DNA of 64,000 nt from Methylovorus glucosotrophus (GCF_009858335.1 NZ_VMSE01000001.1:186001-250000); one strand, 5' to 3'; numbered from the stretch's first letter, positions 35,125 through 44,154 are shown. Notes: generated by a model from the letters alone, not told the origin. Translations and numbers: made by a program.

Positions 35125-36081
35125 TTAGCGATAAAGATATGCGTTTACCTGGAGGACATAGGCCTCAAAGCGATGCTGCAAATGTTCACGCAACAAGCGT
35201 ATGGTGGGTGATAGCTGGCGCCGATCGGGGCAAATCAGGTTCAGCGGCAAGGACTCTCCTTGCCATTGCGGGCAGATGACGGTGAGTCGCCCGGCGGTGA
35301 CATCGCGGCCCACATCCAGCCATGAGCGGTAGCAGATGCCATAGCCGGAGACTGTCCAGTGCCGTACGGCATCTGCGTCATCCGCCGAGCGATTGCCGTG
35401 GACATCGATGTCCAGTACTTCGCCATCGCGGGTGAAGCGCCAGCGATTGTAAAGGGCATCGCCCACCCGAAAGCACAGGCAGTTGTGCTGGCTCAGCTCG
35501 CCAGGGCTGTTGGGCGTACCATGCGTTGCCAGATAGTGCGGCGCAGCGCAGAGCACGCGCCGATTGTCGGTGACCAGCGGCAAGGCCACCTGGCTGGAAT
35601 CAGGCGGCTGCCCGTAGCGAATGGCGACATCCACCGGCTCGCGCATGACATCGGCAATGCGGTCTGACAATTGCACACGCAAGTGGAGGTCTGGATGCTG
35701 CTGCTGAAATTCATCCAGCCAGGGCAGTATGACATTGCGCCCTAGATCAGAAGGCAAGGACAGGCTGAGCTCACCGCGTATCAGGCTATGCCCGGCGACC
35801 AGTTCATCGGCCAAGTCGCGCAGCTCATTGATCAGGGGCTGACTGCGCGCGAGCAAGCGCTCGCCTTCTGCCGTCAGTCGCAGGCTGCGCGTGGTGCGTA
35901 CGAACAGTAATACCCCCAGCTCGCTCTCCAGCCGTTTGAGTGCGGCACTGGCCACGGCCGGGGAAATCTCCAGGCTGCGTGCAGCGGCAGACAGGCTTCC
36001 ATACTGGGCCGTGGTGATGAAAAGCTCGAGGTCTGCCAGATTTTTTATTTTCAAAATAATATTGAAGTTCAAACAATTCAT
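35125..36081 (-). CDS. LysR-family regulator
   Basis: 318 residues. N-terminal winged HTH (LADLELFITTAQYGSLSAAARSLEISPAVASAALKRLESELG), then a substrate-binding effector domain (LSLSLPSDLGRNVILPWLDEFQQQHPDLHLRV). It is divergent from the quinone-oxidoreductase gene at 36151 with only 69 bases between them, the classic arrangement for LysR control of the neighbour. The effector is not predictable. The opening NCLNFNIILKI is unusual for LysR proteins, and a start slightly further in is possible, but no better ATG was found. Confidence 0.9.
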   Translation of the reverse strand: MNCLNFNIILKIKNLADLELFITTAQYGSLSAAARSLEISPAVASAALKRLESELGVLLFVRTTRSLRLTAEGERLLARSQPLINELRDLADELVAGHSLIRGELSLSLPSDLGRNVILPWLDEFQQQHPDLHLRVQLSDRIADVMREPVDVAIRYGQPPDSSQVALPLVTDNRRVLCAAPHYLATHGTPNSPGELSQHNCLCFRVGDALYNRWRFTRDGEVLDIDVHGNRSADDADAVRHWTVSGYGICYRSWLDVGRDVTAGRLTVICPQWQGESLPLNLICPDRRQLSPTIRLLREHLQHRFEAYVLQVNAYLYR

Positions 36082-36150
36082 GGCTAGTTTATCAATTGGA
36101 TCAAATCAATGAAACTGGCGCCATATTCATTTTTATGAGAGAGAGCCACC

Positions 36151-37167
36151 ATGAAAGCCATTGCATATCAACATTCGCTGCCCATCAGCCAGGCCGAGTC
36201 GCTCGTCGACGTAACGCTGGCGGATCCCATTGCCAGCGGGCGCGATCTGCTGGTCGAGGTAAAGGCGATTGCCGTGAATCCTGTAGACACCAAGATACGT
36301 CGCGGCCAGCAGCCACCTGCGGGCGAATGGAAAGTGCTGGGATGGGATGCGGCCGGTGTGGTGCGCGCCGTGGGGCCGCAGGTGAGTATGTTCAAACCTG
36401 GAGACACGGTCTGGTATGCCGGGGCGATTAACCGGGCTGGCAGCAATAGTGAGCTGCAACTGGTGGATGAGCGCATAGTAGGTTCCATGCCAGCGACGCT
36501 GGATTTTGCCGCCGCGGCATCCCTGCCACTGACCAGTATCACGGCGTGGGAGCTGCTGTTTGATCGCTTGCAAATCGAGCGTGGCGGCGAGGGCTATGGC
36601 AAATCGCTATTGGTCATAGGCGCAGCAGGCGGCGTTGGTTCTATCCTGGTGCAGCTGGCACGCCGCTTGACCGGTCTGACGGTGATAGCGACCGCTTCGC
36701 GCCCCGAAAGCCAGGCCTGGATACGCCAGCTGGGCGCGCATCATGTGATTGACCATCATGCCCCGCTTGCTCCCCAACTGGCGGAGATCGGCCTGCCTGC
36801 GCCGGATTATGTGGTGAGCCTTACCCATACCGAGTCTTACTTTGATCAGATTGCAGAAGTGATCGCGCCGCAGGGCAAGTTTGGGCTGATTGATGATCCG
36901 GCCACGCCGCTGGATGTGATCAAGCTCAAGCGCAAGAGCGTTTCGCTGCACTGGGAGCTGATGTTTACCCGTGCCCTGTTTGCCACCCCGGATATGCAGG
37001 CACAGCATCACATCCTGAGTGAAGTGGCATCCCTGGTGGATAACGGGGTGCTGCGCACGACGGTGGCGGAGAATTTCGGCCGTATTACGGCAGAAAACCT
37101 GCGGCGCGCGCATGCGCTACTAGAGTCCGGGCAGGCGCGCGGCAAGATTGTGCTGGAAGGGTTCTAG
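36151..37167 (+). CDS. Zinc-type alcohol dehydrogenase-like quinone oxidoreductase (MDR superfamily)
   Basis: 338 residues of the medium-chain dehydrogenase fold. The N-terminal GroES-like part has VEVKAIAVNPVDTKIRRGQQP and VLGWDAAGVVRAVG; the Rossmann part has VIGAAGGVGSILVQLARRL. The zinc-ligand cysteines of true alcohol dehydrogenases are absent, so NADPH-dependent quinone or enone reduction is more likely. Probably activated by the divergent LysR. Its 3' end faces mxaL across 52 bases. Confidence 0.9.
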   Translation: MKAIAYQHSLPISQAESLVDVTLADPIASGRDLLVEVKAIAVNPVDTKIRRGQQPPAGEWKVLGWDAAGVVRAVGPQVSMFKPGDTVWYAGAINRAGSNSELQLVDERIVGSMPATLDFAAAASLPLTSITAWELLFDRLQIERGGEGYGKSLLVIGAAGGVGSILVQLARRLTGLTVIATASRPESQAWIRQLGAHHVIDHHAPLAPQLAEIGLPAPDYVVSLTHTESYFDQIAEVIAPQGKFGLIDDPATPLDVIKLKRKSVSLHWELMFTRALFATPDMQAQHHILSEVASLVDNGVLRTTVAENFGRITAENLRRAHALLESGQARGKIVLEGF

Positions 37168-37219
37168 GGCTTGCCGCAGGTTGAGCAGATCGGGTCGCTG
37201 GCAAAGGCGGCCCCCTGAG

Positions 37220-38206
37220 CTATCGTGAGGAAACCGGACGGCCTGGCCTTTGCCGATAGCGCAGCCAGGTCTTCATCAGGGCTGGCGTATACACGCCCAG
37301 AATCAGCACCAAGGCGAGGCCCAGATACAGCCAGCGGATGTTGTAATCGGTGACAAATACAGCGGCCGGTTTCTGCTGCTGGATATAGTCATAAAACCCG
37401 GCTTCATCTTTGCCTTCGATGTATTTCGCCTTGATCTCGCTTGCCAGTTCCTTGAGATAGCCGTCTTCCAACTGGGAGAGGTAGCGGTCAAACTCGGCAT
37501 AGGCCACGATAGGATCGGGTTCGTCCTTGGAAGTGTCGTTATAGGTAACGCCCACCGCACCGGCGGAGAATTCCTTGGCATCTGACGGCCAGAATCCCAC
37601 CCATTTGTTCTCGCTATTGAATCGGGGAATAGGCACCGGCTCATGTCCGCCCACGCCGACAAATAGCCAGTGGCTGCCATCCATCGCGCCCAGGTCCAGC
37701 TTGTTGATGGCATTGACCTTGGGGGCTTCGTCACCATCGGTAAAGAACACCAGCTGCGCAGGCGCATTCAATGAGTCCAGCACGGTCTCGCCCGACTTCA
37801 CGCCAAAGCTGAGGCGGCTGTTGCCCCGCCAGGCCATGCGCCAGTCCAGATGGTTGATGGTGTCGGTAATGATGTCGTAGTTGGCGCAAACTTCCAGCGG
37901 CATGAAGAGCAGGCCTACGTTCTCGGCCGCAAATACGCCCACACTGAAATACGTGCCGCAGGGCGATGTTTCCACAATGCGCTTCATCAGATGGCGGGTA
38001 TAGACCATGCGGCTTACCGGCTTGCCAGCCAGCATGGCGTCTTCCGCGTTCATGCTCTGCGACACATCAGCAATCAGCAGATAGTTATGTACATCCTGCT
38101 TGAGCTGAATTTGCGGCTTGAACAGGGCGAGCAGCATGAGGGCCAGTGCCAGCACATACAGCACGGTGGCATAGTTGGCTTTCAGGGCATGGATCAGGCG
38201 CATCAT
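37220..38206 (-). CDS. mxaL: MxaL: VWA-domain methanol dehydrogenase accessory protein
   Basis: 328 residues. An N-terminal TM helix (ATVLYVLALALMLLALF) and a C-terminal one (WLYLGLALVLILGVYTPAL) flank a periplasmic von Willebrand A domain with the MIDAS motif LLIADVSQSMN (DxSxS). In methylotrophs MxaA, MxaK and MxaL are needed to insert calcium into PQQ-methanol dehydrogenase; this gene is last in R-S-A-C-K-L order. Start overlaps the mxaK stop by four bases. Confidence 0.88.
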   Translation of the reverse strand: MMRLIHALKANYATVLYVLALALMLLALFKPQIQLKQDVHNYLLIADVSQSMNAEDAMLAGKPVSRMVYTRHLMKRIVETSPCGTYFSVGVFAAENVGLLFMPLEVCANYDIITDTINHLDWRMAWRGNSRLSFGVKSGETVLDSLNAPAQLVFFTDGDEAPKVNAINKLDLGAMDGSHWLFVGVGGHEPVPIPRFNSENKWVGFWPSDAKEFSAGAVGVTYNDTSKDEPDPIVAYAEFDRYLSQLEDGYLKELASEIKAKYIEGKDEAGFYDYIQQQKPAAVFVTDYNIRWLYLGLALVLILGVYTPALMKTWLRYRQRPGRPVSSR

Positions 38207-38739
38207 GGCAAGCCTATCGGCAGGTTGCTGAGTTGTACGCCGGATTGCTCTTTTTCTGACTGTTGCATCCTGGCTGGCAGAATGGACAGCAAGAGGTCGA
38301 GGTTGAAACGCGCCGGCAGCAATGCGGGATTGAGTCGCAAGGCTTGCTCATAGGAGGCGCGTGCCTGCATCAAGGCATAGCGCGCATCTTCGATCAGGCT
38401 GCCATCGTCGTTTACACGGCGGCTCAAGCCAAACCGCAGCAGGTTGTTGCCGACGTTGTAATGCACTCTGGCTTGCATCTCGTTATCCGGCGCCATTTCC
38501 AGCAATTGTCCATAGGTCTGGATGGCATGCTTGTATTCGCCTGAGTTGCCTTGCCGATGGGCGGCAGCAAACTTTTCGGTCAGCGGATATTGATCAAGAG
38601 GCAGGGTGGCGTTGTGCTTCAGTGCCGTATTGAAGCGCTCAATCTGCCATAGCTGCGTTGCTTCATAGGCACTGCCGATCACGCCTGTCAGCACCAGGAC
38701 GGACAGCAGTGCGTTTTTAGTTTTCAAGCCGATTGCCAT
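38203..38739 (-). CDS. mxaK: MxaK: TPR-like accessory protein for methanol dehydrogenase
   Basis: 178 residues. One N-terminal TM helix (NALLSVLVLTGVIGSAY) anchors a periplasmic helical part with TPR-like repeats (AVHRQ-type helices, EYKHAIQTYGQLLEMAPDNEM, RVHYNVGNNLLRFGL, ASYEQALRLNPALLPARFNLDLLL). Position between mxaC and mxaL and length fit MxaK. Overlaps mxaC by 16 bases. Confidence 0.88.
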   Translation of the reverse strand: MAIGLKTKNALLSVLVLTGVIGSAYEATQLWQIERFNTALKHNATLPLDQYPLTEKFAAAHRQGNSGEYKHAIQTYGQLLEMAPDNEMQARVHYNVGNNLLRFGLSRRVNDDGSLIEDARYALMQARASYEQALRLNPALLPARFNLDLLLSILPARMQQSEKEQSGVQLSNLPIGLP

Positions 38740-39707
38740 GCAGGAACCCTCAAGTGTTGGGTGATGAGCAGCGCCAGTCCCAGGACCAGTGCTACCAGAA
38801 TAAAAATGCGGGAGTAATCGCGGCCCGCAATGGTGACCGAGTACTGGATGATGTTTTTCTCGCGGGCATCAATGTCCTGAATCGCCGACTGCAAGGTGGT
38901 GGGGTTGTGTGCCTCATACGCCTTGTATTTGATTTTCAGCGATTTGAAAAACAGATCGAGGGCGATGGCGGGTGGCTCATTGCCTTCTTCATACACCCGG
39001 TCCGATGAAAAAATACTGATGTCGTCGGGCTCGCGCAACACGATCCAGTAGAGATTCAGGCCGCGTGCCGTCACCTGCTCGCGAATTTTGTTCTTGATGC
39101 GTGGGCTCAGTTTGCCTGCCCCATCCGACAACAGAATGATGGCACGCGAGCCTGAGCTCTGAATCTGGTCAAACAGGGCCACGGCCTCGGTCACCCCTGC
39201 GCCGATGTTGGTCTGGTTGATGCCGGCGCTGGTGGCGGCGGCAATCGCGGCATGGATGGCCTTGCGATTGGCGGTGATCTTGGTGCCATACAATGCCGAG
39301 TTGGTGAACGCCACCACGCCCATCATGTCGTCCGGCCGCGCATCAATAAAGCCGGTAATCAGGCGGCGGGCAGCGGCAGATTTGATCTCGGCGACGCGAC
39401 CACTGGTGGAATCACCCGCAAACGGGTGATCCATGCTGACGCTACGGTCAATCACCAGCACGGTCTGGGCGCCCTTGCCTACCCGCACGACCTGGCGTTC
39501 TGAGCCCTGCGGGGCGGCAATGGCCAGAATGATGCAGACAATCAGCAGTGCGGTCGCGGCCTTGATGGTCCAGTCCACGATATCGGACAAGGTATCTTTA
39601 GGTGCGATATCCAGCCACGAATACATCTGCCCCTGGCTGCTTTTGAGCCAGAACGGGATCAGGGCCAGCGGCAGCAGGAGCAGGCTCCACGGATGCAAAA
39701 ACGTCAT
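38724..39707 (-). CDS. mxaC: MxaC: BatA-like VWA membrane protein
   Basis: 327 residues. Two N-terminal helices (SLLLLPLALIPFWL; ATALLIVCIILAIAAPQG), a VWA domain with MIDAS motif VLVIDRSVSMDHPF and later ILLSDGAGKLS, and a C-terminal helix (FILVALVLGLALLI). The arrangement is that of BatA-type aerotolerance/moxR-linked proteins and, in this operon context, of MxaC. Coupled to mxaA upstream by a four-base overlap. Confidence 0.9.
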   Translation of the reverse strand: MTFLHPWSLLLLPLALIPFWLKSSQGQMYSWLDIAPKDTLSDIVDWTIKAATALLIVCIILAIAAPQGSERQVVRVGKGAQTVLVIDRSVSMDHPFAGDSTSGRVAEIKSAAARRLITGFIDARPDDMMGVVAFTNSALYGTKITANRKAIHAAIAAATSAGINQTNIGAGVTEAVALFDQIQSSGSRAIILLSDGAGKLSPRIKNKIREQVTARGLNLYWIVLREPDDISIFSSDRVYEEGNEPPAIALDLFFKSLKIKYKAYEAHNPTTLQSAIQDIDAREKNIIQYSVTIAGRDYSRIFILVALVLGLALLITQHLRVPAWQSA

Positions 39708-40630
39708 CTTGCCCTCCGCTCGCAGTCGCGCAGCTGGCGGCAGAGGTGGAGCAAGCCAGCCTTGACCTTGTTCTCGGTCTCACTTTGCCGCCCGGCAAAC
39801 AGGCTGGCAGCCGATGCCTGGAAGAAGGCTTCGATGTCTGCCTGCAGCGGGGCAAACCGCGGATGCTGCGCGATGAAGGCGGGGATATCTGCCGCAAACA
39901 GGCTGCTACCATAGGTGCGGTTAAACGCCTGGTGCAGCACCAGATAGGCCGCTTGCGTTGATGCGGCAGGCAGGCGTTTCAGGCGGCGATAAGCCTGGGC
40001 AAATGGTCCGCCCATCATCGGCAGCCAGGCGCGCTCGGCATTGATATACAGCAAGCCAAGTACACCCGCCGCTAGCAGACCGAGGCAGGCATACAGGCGC
40101 AGTTTGTGCTCCTGAGTGGCGATAGGCGCGGGCGGCAGTTCAGGCATGACATTGGCCTTGGCTGAGGCCATGGTGCTGGCGGCCAGTGGCGATAGCCAGA
40201 AACGCCAGGCGGGCACGGGAATGGTCACTGCCTGCTTGTCGCCAGTCGCGGCGATGGTTTCTGCAGGGAGTTGCAGCACGCTGGGTTGGGTGCGATGGGC
40301 AAATATCTGGTAACGCAGGGTCAGCGTGTAATGCATGCCCTTGCCTGCAGATTTTTCCTCCAGCTTCACGTCTACCAGCTCTATGCCTTGCTGCTGGCTG
40401 CCCTTTTGCGGCAGCGCACTTTTGGCAATGCGAAAGCCTGGTGGCAGATCCACGGACACGGTGCGTGTCAGCACATCGCCGATAGTGAGCCCGACATTGC
40501 GGGATGGGTTTTCGATGCGGATGTCACGGGCATTGATGGGGGTTGGTGCTGACGCTGCTGCCCACATGGGCGTTGCCAGCGCCACCAATAGAAGGCCGCG
40601 TAGCAGGGAAACAAGGAATCGATTTTTCAT
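39704..40630 (-). CDS. mxaA: MxaA: calcium-insertion accessory protein
   Basis: 308 residues. Signal peptide 1-25 (LLRGLLLVALATPMWAAAS), a periplasmic beta-rich domain (NARDIRIENPSRNVGLTIGD, LTRTVSVDLPPGF), a TM helix around 180-200 (LRLYACLGLLAAGVLGLLYI) and a cytosolic C-terminal helical part. In Methylobacterium and Paracoccus, MxaA is required for active calcium-containing methanol dehydrogenase. The start codon overlaps the mxaS stop. Confidence 0.88.
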   Translation of the reverse strand: MKNRFLVSLLRGLLLVALATPMWAAASAPTPINARDIRIENPSRNVGLTIGDVLTRTVSVDLPPGFRIAKSALPQKGSQQQGIELVDVKLEEKSAGKGMHYTLTLRYQIFAHRTQPSVLQLPAETIAATGDKQAVTIPVPAWRFWLSPLAASTMASAKANVMPELPPAPIATQEHKLRLYACLGLLAAGVLGLLYINAERAWLPMMGGPFAQAYRRLKRLPAASTQAAYLVLHQAFNRTYGSSLFAADIPAFIAQHPRFAPLQADIEAFFQASAASLFAGRQSETENKVKAGLLHLCRQLRDCERRAR

Positions 40631-41490
40631 AAGCTCACGTATTGGTCAAAGTACCGGGTCATGACATCCGGCGTAAAGCTTTCAGAGAGAAAAAGCGGTT
40701 GGCTGTCGAACTGCAGAAACAGTTGCTCCAGCGCGGTTTTGCGCTCGGCGAAGGCCGCCATGAATTGCTTGCGTACATAATCTCGAAAGAAGACGGTGCG
40801 CATGGCGCCGGTTTCCGGGTCCAGCATATTGCCGATGCCGAATTTGGGCAGCTTGCTGAATTCGGCCTCATCCCACAGTACAACGGGTACCAGTTGATGG
40901 CGCGACAGCGAGTTGAGGGTTTCTTCAATCAAGTGCAGCGGCATGTGGAAATCCGAGATCCAGAACACCAGTCCGCGCTGCTGGCTGAGATATTGCGATA
41001 CCTCCAGCGCGCCGCGCGCGCCCATTTGCATGCGGCGAAACTGGCGCAGCTCGGCCAGCAGGTCGAGCGACGATGCCAGGTGATGCGAGAGCGGCTGGCT
41101 GTAGGCTTCGTCCACCTGGTCGTGATAGCTCACCAGGCTGAAGACATCGCCTGCTTGCCAGGCGGAGTAAGCCACGCTTTCGGCTATGGCAATCGCGCTA
41201 TCCAGCTTGCGCGGGTTGGTCCCGTATTGCATGGAGCTCGATAAATCGCACACGGCATACACGGGTGTGGTGTTGTCCTGGTTGAACAGCTTGACCTGAA
41301 CCTGCTCAAAAGGGTCGCGCACCGATTGCCGGAAGTCCATGCGGCGGGCATCTGGATATTCGACAAACGGCAGGTTGCCGCGGTACTCAAATCCCAGGCC
41401 ACGCTCGGTGCCGCGATGGTCGCCGAGGTGCATGCTTTTTGTGCGCCACGGGATACGGTAGCGGAACGCTTTTTCGTGATCGTGTGCCAT
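40627..41490 (-). CDS. mxaS: MxaS: DUF58/VWA-like protein partner of MxaR
   Basis: 287 residues from the ATG at 41490, four bases after the mxaR stop; a TTG at 41517 would give a longer form but has no support. Cytosolic DUF58 family: RGLGFEYRGNLPFVEYPDARRMDFRQSVRDP, then a VWA-like core with VCDLSSSM (DxSxS) and FWISDFHMPLHL. In MoxR operons such a protein is the adaptor that the MoxR AAA+ ATPase acts with. AAGG lies inside the end of mxaR. Confidence 0.88.
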   Translation of the reverse strand: MAHDHEKAFRYRIPWRTKSMHLGDHRGTERGLGFEYRGNLPFVEYPDARRMDFRQSVRDPFEQVQVKLFNQDNTTPVYAVCDLSSSMQYGTNPRKLDSAIAIAESVAYSAWQAGDVFSLVSYHDQVDEAYSQPLSHHLASSLDLLAELRQFRRMQMGARGALEVSQYLSQQRGLVFWISDFHMPLHLIEETLNSLSRHQLVPVVLWDEAEFSKLPKFGIGNMLDPETGAMRTVFFRDYVRKQFMAAFAERKTALEQLFLQFDSQPLFLSESFTPDVMTRYFDQYVSL

Positions 41491-41494
41491 CCGC

Positions 41495-42529
41495 TCAGGC
41501 CTTGGCGGCGACTTCAACGGTCCTGAGAATGGCCGAGCTCAACTCGCGTGCCAGCACGGTGCGCCGCATTTCGTACATAGGGTTGAACACCAGGCGGTGA
41601 GAGATGATCTCGTGGAATACGGCATGAATGTCTTCCGGATACAGGCTGTCGCGCTCCTGCAGCCAGGCATGCACACGGGCAGCTTTCAGCAGCATGCCCA
41701 TGCCGCGCGGGCTGGCACCCGCCTGCACCAGGCGGGCCACATCCACGCTATCAAGGTGTATGCCAAACTTGGCAGGGTCACGCGTGGCATCCCACAAATC
41801 CAGCACATAGTCTTCAATGGCTTCGCTGGAGCGGATATGGTTTTGCAGCAGGTCAGAAAAGTCATTCATCTGATCAAAATGCAGCAGGTCTTCCTGCACT
41901 TCGGCGGTCAGACGATCGGTATGCTGAAAGCGGGTATCAAACACCAGCGATTTGCGCAGCTGGCGATCTTCAGGAATCTCGATCGGGATTTCCATCATGA
42001 AGCGGTCACGCGCGGCGGAGGGAATTTCGAAGGTTTCGTTTTTCTCCACCTGGTTACGGTCGGCAAACACCAGCATATGCGGCAGCTTGTATTCACGCTT
42101 GAAGGCGTGCACGCTGCGCTCCGCCATCACCCGCAGCATCAGCGCGTGCACTTGCGGCCGGGCCCGGTTGATTTCGTTGAAGAAAAATACCGAGAGGTTT
42201 TCCCCCGCACGCAACAGCGGGCCTTCGTCGATCTGCGGCCGACCCTCGGGCCCGAGAAAGGTGTGATACACCAGGTCATTCGGCATCAGGTCGACGGTGC
42301 CTTCAATCCGTTCATAAGCGCCGCCAATCGCCCGGGTGATCGCCTGCAGCAAGGTCGTTTTGCCAACGCCCACGCCACCTTCCAGCAGCACATGGCCACG
42401 TGCGAAGATCGCCAGGTTCATCAGGCGGATGGCATGATCCTGCCCAACAATGACGTGCTTGACGCTGTTTTCAAGCTTGAGGGCTTTGTCGCGCCAATCG
42501 GCGAGCTGCGTGTCCAATCCGGGAGTCAT
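41495..42529 (-). CDS. mxaR: MxaR: MoxR-family AAA+ ATPase, first gene of mxaRSACKL
   Basis: 344 residues with AAGGA eight to twelve bases before the ATG. AAA_3 domain: Walker A GGVGVGKTTLL, Walker B VFFFNEINRARPQVH, sensor-like FADRNQVEKNETFEIPSAARDRF. MoxR ATPases act as metal-insertion or assembly chaperones; this one heads the operon that matures PQQ-methanol dehydrogenase in the periplasm. The structural genes mxaFJGI are not upstream: the next upstream genes are rnk and a LysR gene. A palindrome at 42575-42594 lies 46 bases before the start. Confidence 0.93.
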   Translation of the reverse strand: MTPGLDTQLADWRDKALKLENSVKHVIVGQDHAIRLMNLAIFARGHVLLEGGVGVGKTTLLQAITRAIGGAYERIEGTVDLMPNDLVYHTFLGPEGRPQIDEGPLLRAGENLSVFFFNEINRARPQVHALMLRVMAERSVHAFKREYKLPHMLVFADRNQVEKNETFEIPSAARDRFMMEIPIEIPEDRQLRKSLVFDTRFQHTDRLTAEVQEDLLHFDQMNDFSDLLQNHIRSSEAIEDYVLDLWDATRDPAKFGIHLDSVDVARLVQAGASPRGMGMLLKAARVHAWLQERDSLYPEDIHAVFHEIISHRLVFNPMYEMRRTVLARELSSAILRTVEVAAKA

Positions 42530-42574
42530 TCTGCGTCCTTAAAAATCGTTGTAAAGGGAGTTCTTGCCTCATCT

Positions 42575-42594
42575 TATATACTGGTCTGTATATT
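42575..42594. promoter_or_regulatory. Palindrome upstream of mxaR, copy 1 of a shared operator-like element
   Basis: TATATACTG-GT-CTGTATATT: the two nine-base arms pair at seven positions. It lies 46-65 bases upstream of the mxaR start, where a promoter is expected. The same element, with perfect arms, recurs at 44581-44602. Only these two copies were noticed by eye in the window. Confidence 0.5.
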
Positions 42595-42665
42595 GTAAAC
42601 GGGAAATTTTCCCGATCCTCCTGCGAGGCATCCAAATTTTGCCTCACATCGGGCCAGTATGCGCT

Positions 42666-43022
42666 TTATGCCGATAAGGTGCTCACCACGCGCAAGCGAC
42701 GTGGCATGCCATTGGGGAAAGGCCATTCAATGCTTTGTCCGGCTTTGAGCCCCAGTAGCGCCGTGCCTACCGGAGCCAGCACCGATATCTTGCCCTGTTC
42801 CATATTGGCTTCTTCTGGCAGCACCAGCTCAATGGTGCGACTAACGCCGTTACTTTCATCCACATAGGTGACGCGCGAATTGAGGCCGACGATATCCGGC
42901 GGCATTTTTTCACTTGGTACAACAATGGCGCGATCCAGCTCGTCGCTCAGGGCATGATGTCGGGTCAGGGTGTGCAGCACGGCATAATCCGGCTCTGATA
43001 TATATAAATACCTGTCTTGCAT
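42666..43022 (-). CDS. rnk: Rnk-like GreA/GreB-family regulator
   Basis: 118 residues. Cytosolic. The C-terminal half has the GreA/GreB C-terminal fold (SRVTYVDESNGVSRTIELVLPEEA, GKISVLAPVGTALLGLKAGQSIEWPFPNG), while the long Gre coiled coil is replaced by a short helical start, as in Rnk, the regulator of nucleoside diphosphate kinase. It binds RNA polymerase in known cases. The ATG at 43022 has AAAGGA ten bases upstream, but a terminator-like hairpin lies directly before that in the leader. Confidence 0.85.
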   Translation of the reverse strand: MQDRYLYISEPDYAVLHTLTRHHALSDELDRAIVVPSEKMPPDIVGLNSRVTYVDESNGVSRTIELVLPEEANMEQGKISVLAPVGTALLGLKAGQSIEWPFPNGMPRRLRVVSTLSA

Positions 43023-43035
43023 GTTAAATATCCTT

Positions 43036-43068
43036 TAAAAACGAAAGCCCCCGCCAAATGGCAGGGGC
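43036..43068 (-). terminator. Terminator-like hairpin in the rnk leader
   Basis: Arms 43047-43056 and 43059-43068 pair over ten bases with one mismatch and a two-base loop; on the minus strand the hairpin is followed by TTTCGTTTTT. It ends only about 14 bases before the rnk start codon, so it either stops upstream transcription just before rnk or attenuates rnk itself. Confidence 0.5.
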
Positions 43069-43138
43069 ATGCCATCACATCATAAGCGCATATCAAGCCC
43101 GCCATAAGCCGCTATACTGGAAAAGGTAAGTTTCCTTA

Positions 43139-44059
43139 ATGGATACAATAAACATGCATGATCTCAATTTGATGGCTATTTTTGCCCATGTGGCTCAGGA
43201 GCAAAGTTTTTCCACCGCCGCCAGAAAGCTGGGCATGTCGCGCTCCGCGGTCAGCAAGGCGGTTGCCAAACTGGAAACTGCTCTGGGCGCCCGCTTGCTC
43301 AATCGCAGCACGCGCCACCTCAGCCTCACGGAAGTGGGTGCTGGCATGCTGGAACACTGCGCGCGCATCGTCACAGAGTCCGAGCGCGCCAGTCAGGTGG
43401 TGGAAAACCTTAACAGCAAGCCCAGCGGCACCTTGCGCGTTGCTGCTTCTGTGGCTTTTGGCACCTTGCATGTGGCGCCGGCCATGGCGGATTTTCTACA
43501 ACAGTATCCTGAGGTGGAGCTGGATATGACTGTTACAGATAGAGCGATTGATATGGCGGAAGAGGGCTACGACGTGATTATCAAGGTTGCCCAGGAACCG
43601 CCATCCGCGCTGGTGGCGCGCAAGCTCGCGCCCGTACGGCGCCAGGTGTGTGGTACCCCGGCATATTTCCGGCAGCATGGTTTGCCCGCTTCGCCCATGG
43701 CGCTGACGGCGCACAATTGCCTGGACTATATCCATTCAGGGGATAAAGGTTATTGGCGATTCAGCGGGCCGGATGGCGAGATTGCGGTGCCGGTATCTGG
43801 CCGTGTGCGCATCAATGATGATGAAGCCTTGTCGCAGGTGGTGCTGGGGGGCTTCGGGCTGGCGCTATTGCCAACTTTTATTGTCGGTAATCACCTGCAA
43901 TCCGGGCATCTGCAATCGGTACTGTCTGATTACATTCCAGTCGAGCAGCATGTGTACGCCATGTATTTGCCCAATCGCTTTCTGCCGCTCAAGGCGCGTA
44001 CTTTTATAGATTTTCTGCTGGAACGTTACGGTCCGGAGCCTTATTGGGATGCGCGTTGA
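43139..44059 (+). CDS. LysR-family regulator
   Basis: 306 residues. HTH in the first 60 residues (LMAIFAHVAQEQSFSTAARKLGMSRSAVSKAVAKLETALG), then the effector domain (SGTLRVAASVAFGTLHVAPAMADFLQQYPEVELDMTV). The class resembles the CrgA/AaeR-like LysR subgroup that acts on genes next door. It is divergent from rnk (116-base gap) and convergent with the small membrane gene at 44155. An in-frame ATG five codons later is an alternative start. Confidence 0.9.
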   Translation: MDTINMHDLNLMAIFAHVAQEQSFSTAARKLGMSRSAVSKAVAKLETALGARLLNRSTRHLSLTEVGAGMLEHCARIVTESERASQVVENLNSKPSGTLRVAASVAFGTLHVAPAMADFLQQYPEVELDMTVTDRAIDMAEEGYDVIIKVAQEPPSALVARKLAPVRRQVCGTPAYFRQHGLPASPMALTAHNCLDYIHSGDKGYWRFSGPDGEIAVPVSGRVRINDDEALSQVVLGGFGLALLPTFIVGNHLQSGHLQSVLSDYIPVEQHVYAMYLPNRFLPLKARTFIDFLLERYGPEPYWDAR

Positions 44060-44154
44060 GTGTCGGGGAGGCATCCCCTATTCAACATGAGAATGGCAAG
44101 AGCTACGCAGGCAGCCCTTGCCGGGGTTGGGTTGCAGCGGGTGTTAATACCCAC

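Noticed and set aside
41597..42598. Plus-strand ORF of 333 codons opposite mxaR
   Set aside because: Shadow of the MoxR ATPase gene, with no ribosome site or family match.
42600..42646. Palindrome CGGGAAATTTTCCCG (42600-42614) and GAGGC/GCCTC hairpin (42626-42646) as an rnk terminator
   Set aside because: Neither is followed by a T-run on the minus strand; they may be part of the mxaR promoter region, but the evidence is too thin to annotate.
44138..44151. GGGTGTTAATACCC as a bidirectional terminator between the convergent LysR and membrane genes
   Set aside because: Stem of only four to five pairs and no U-tract in either direction.
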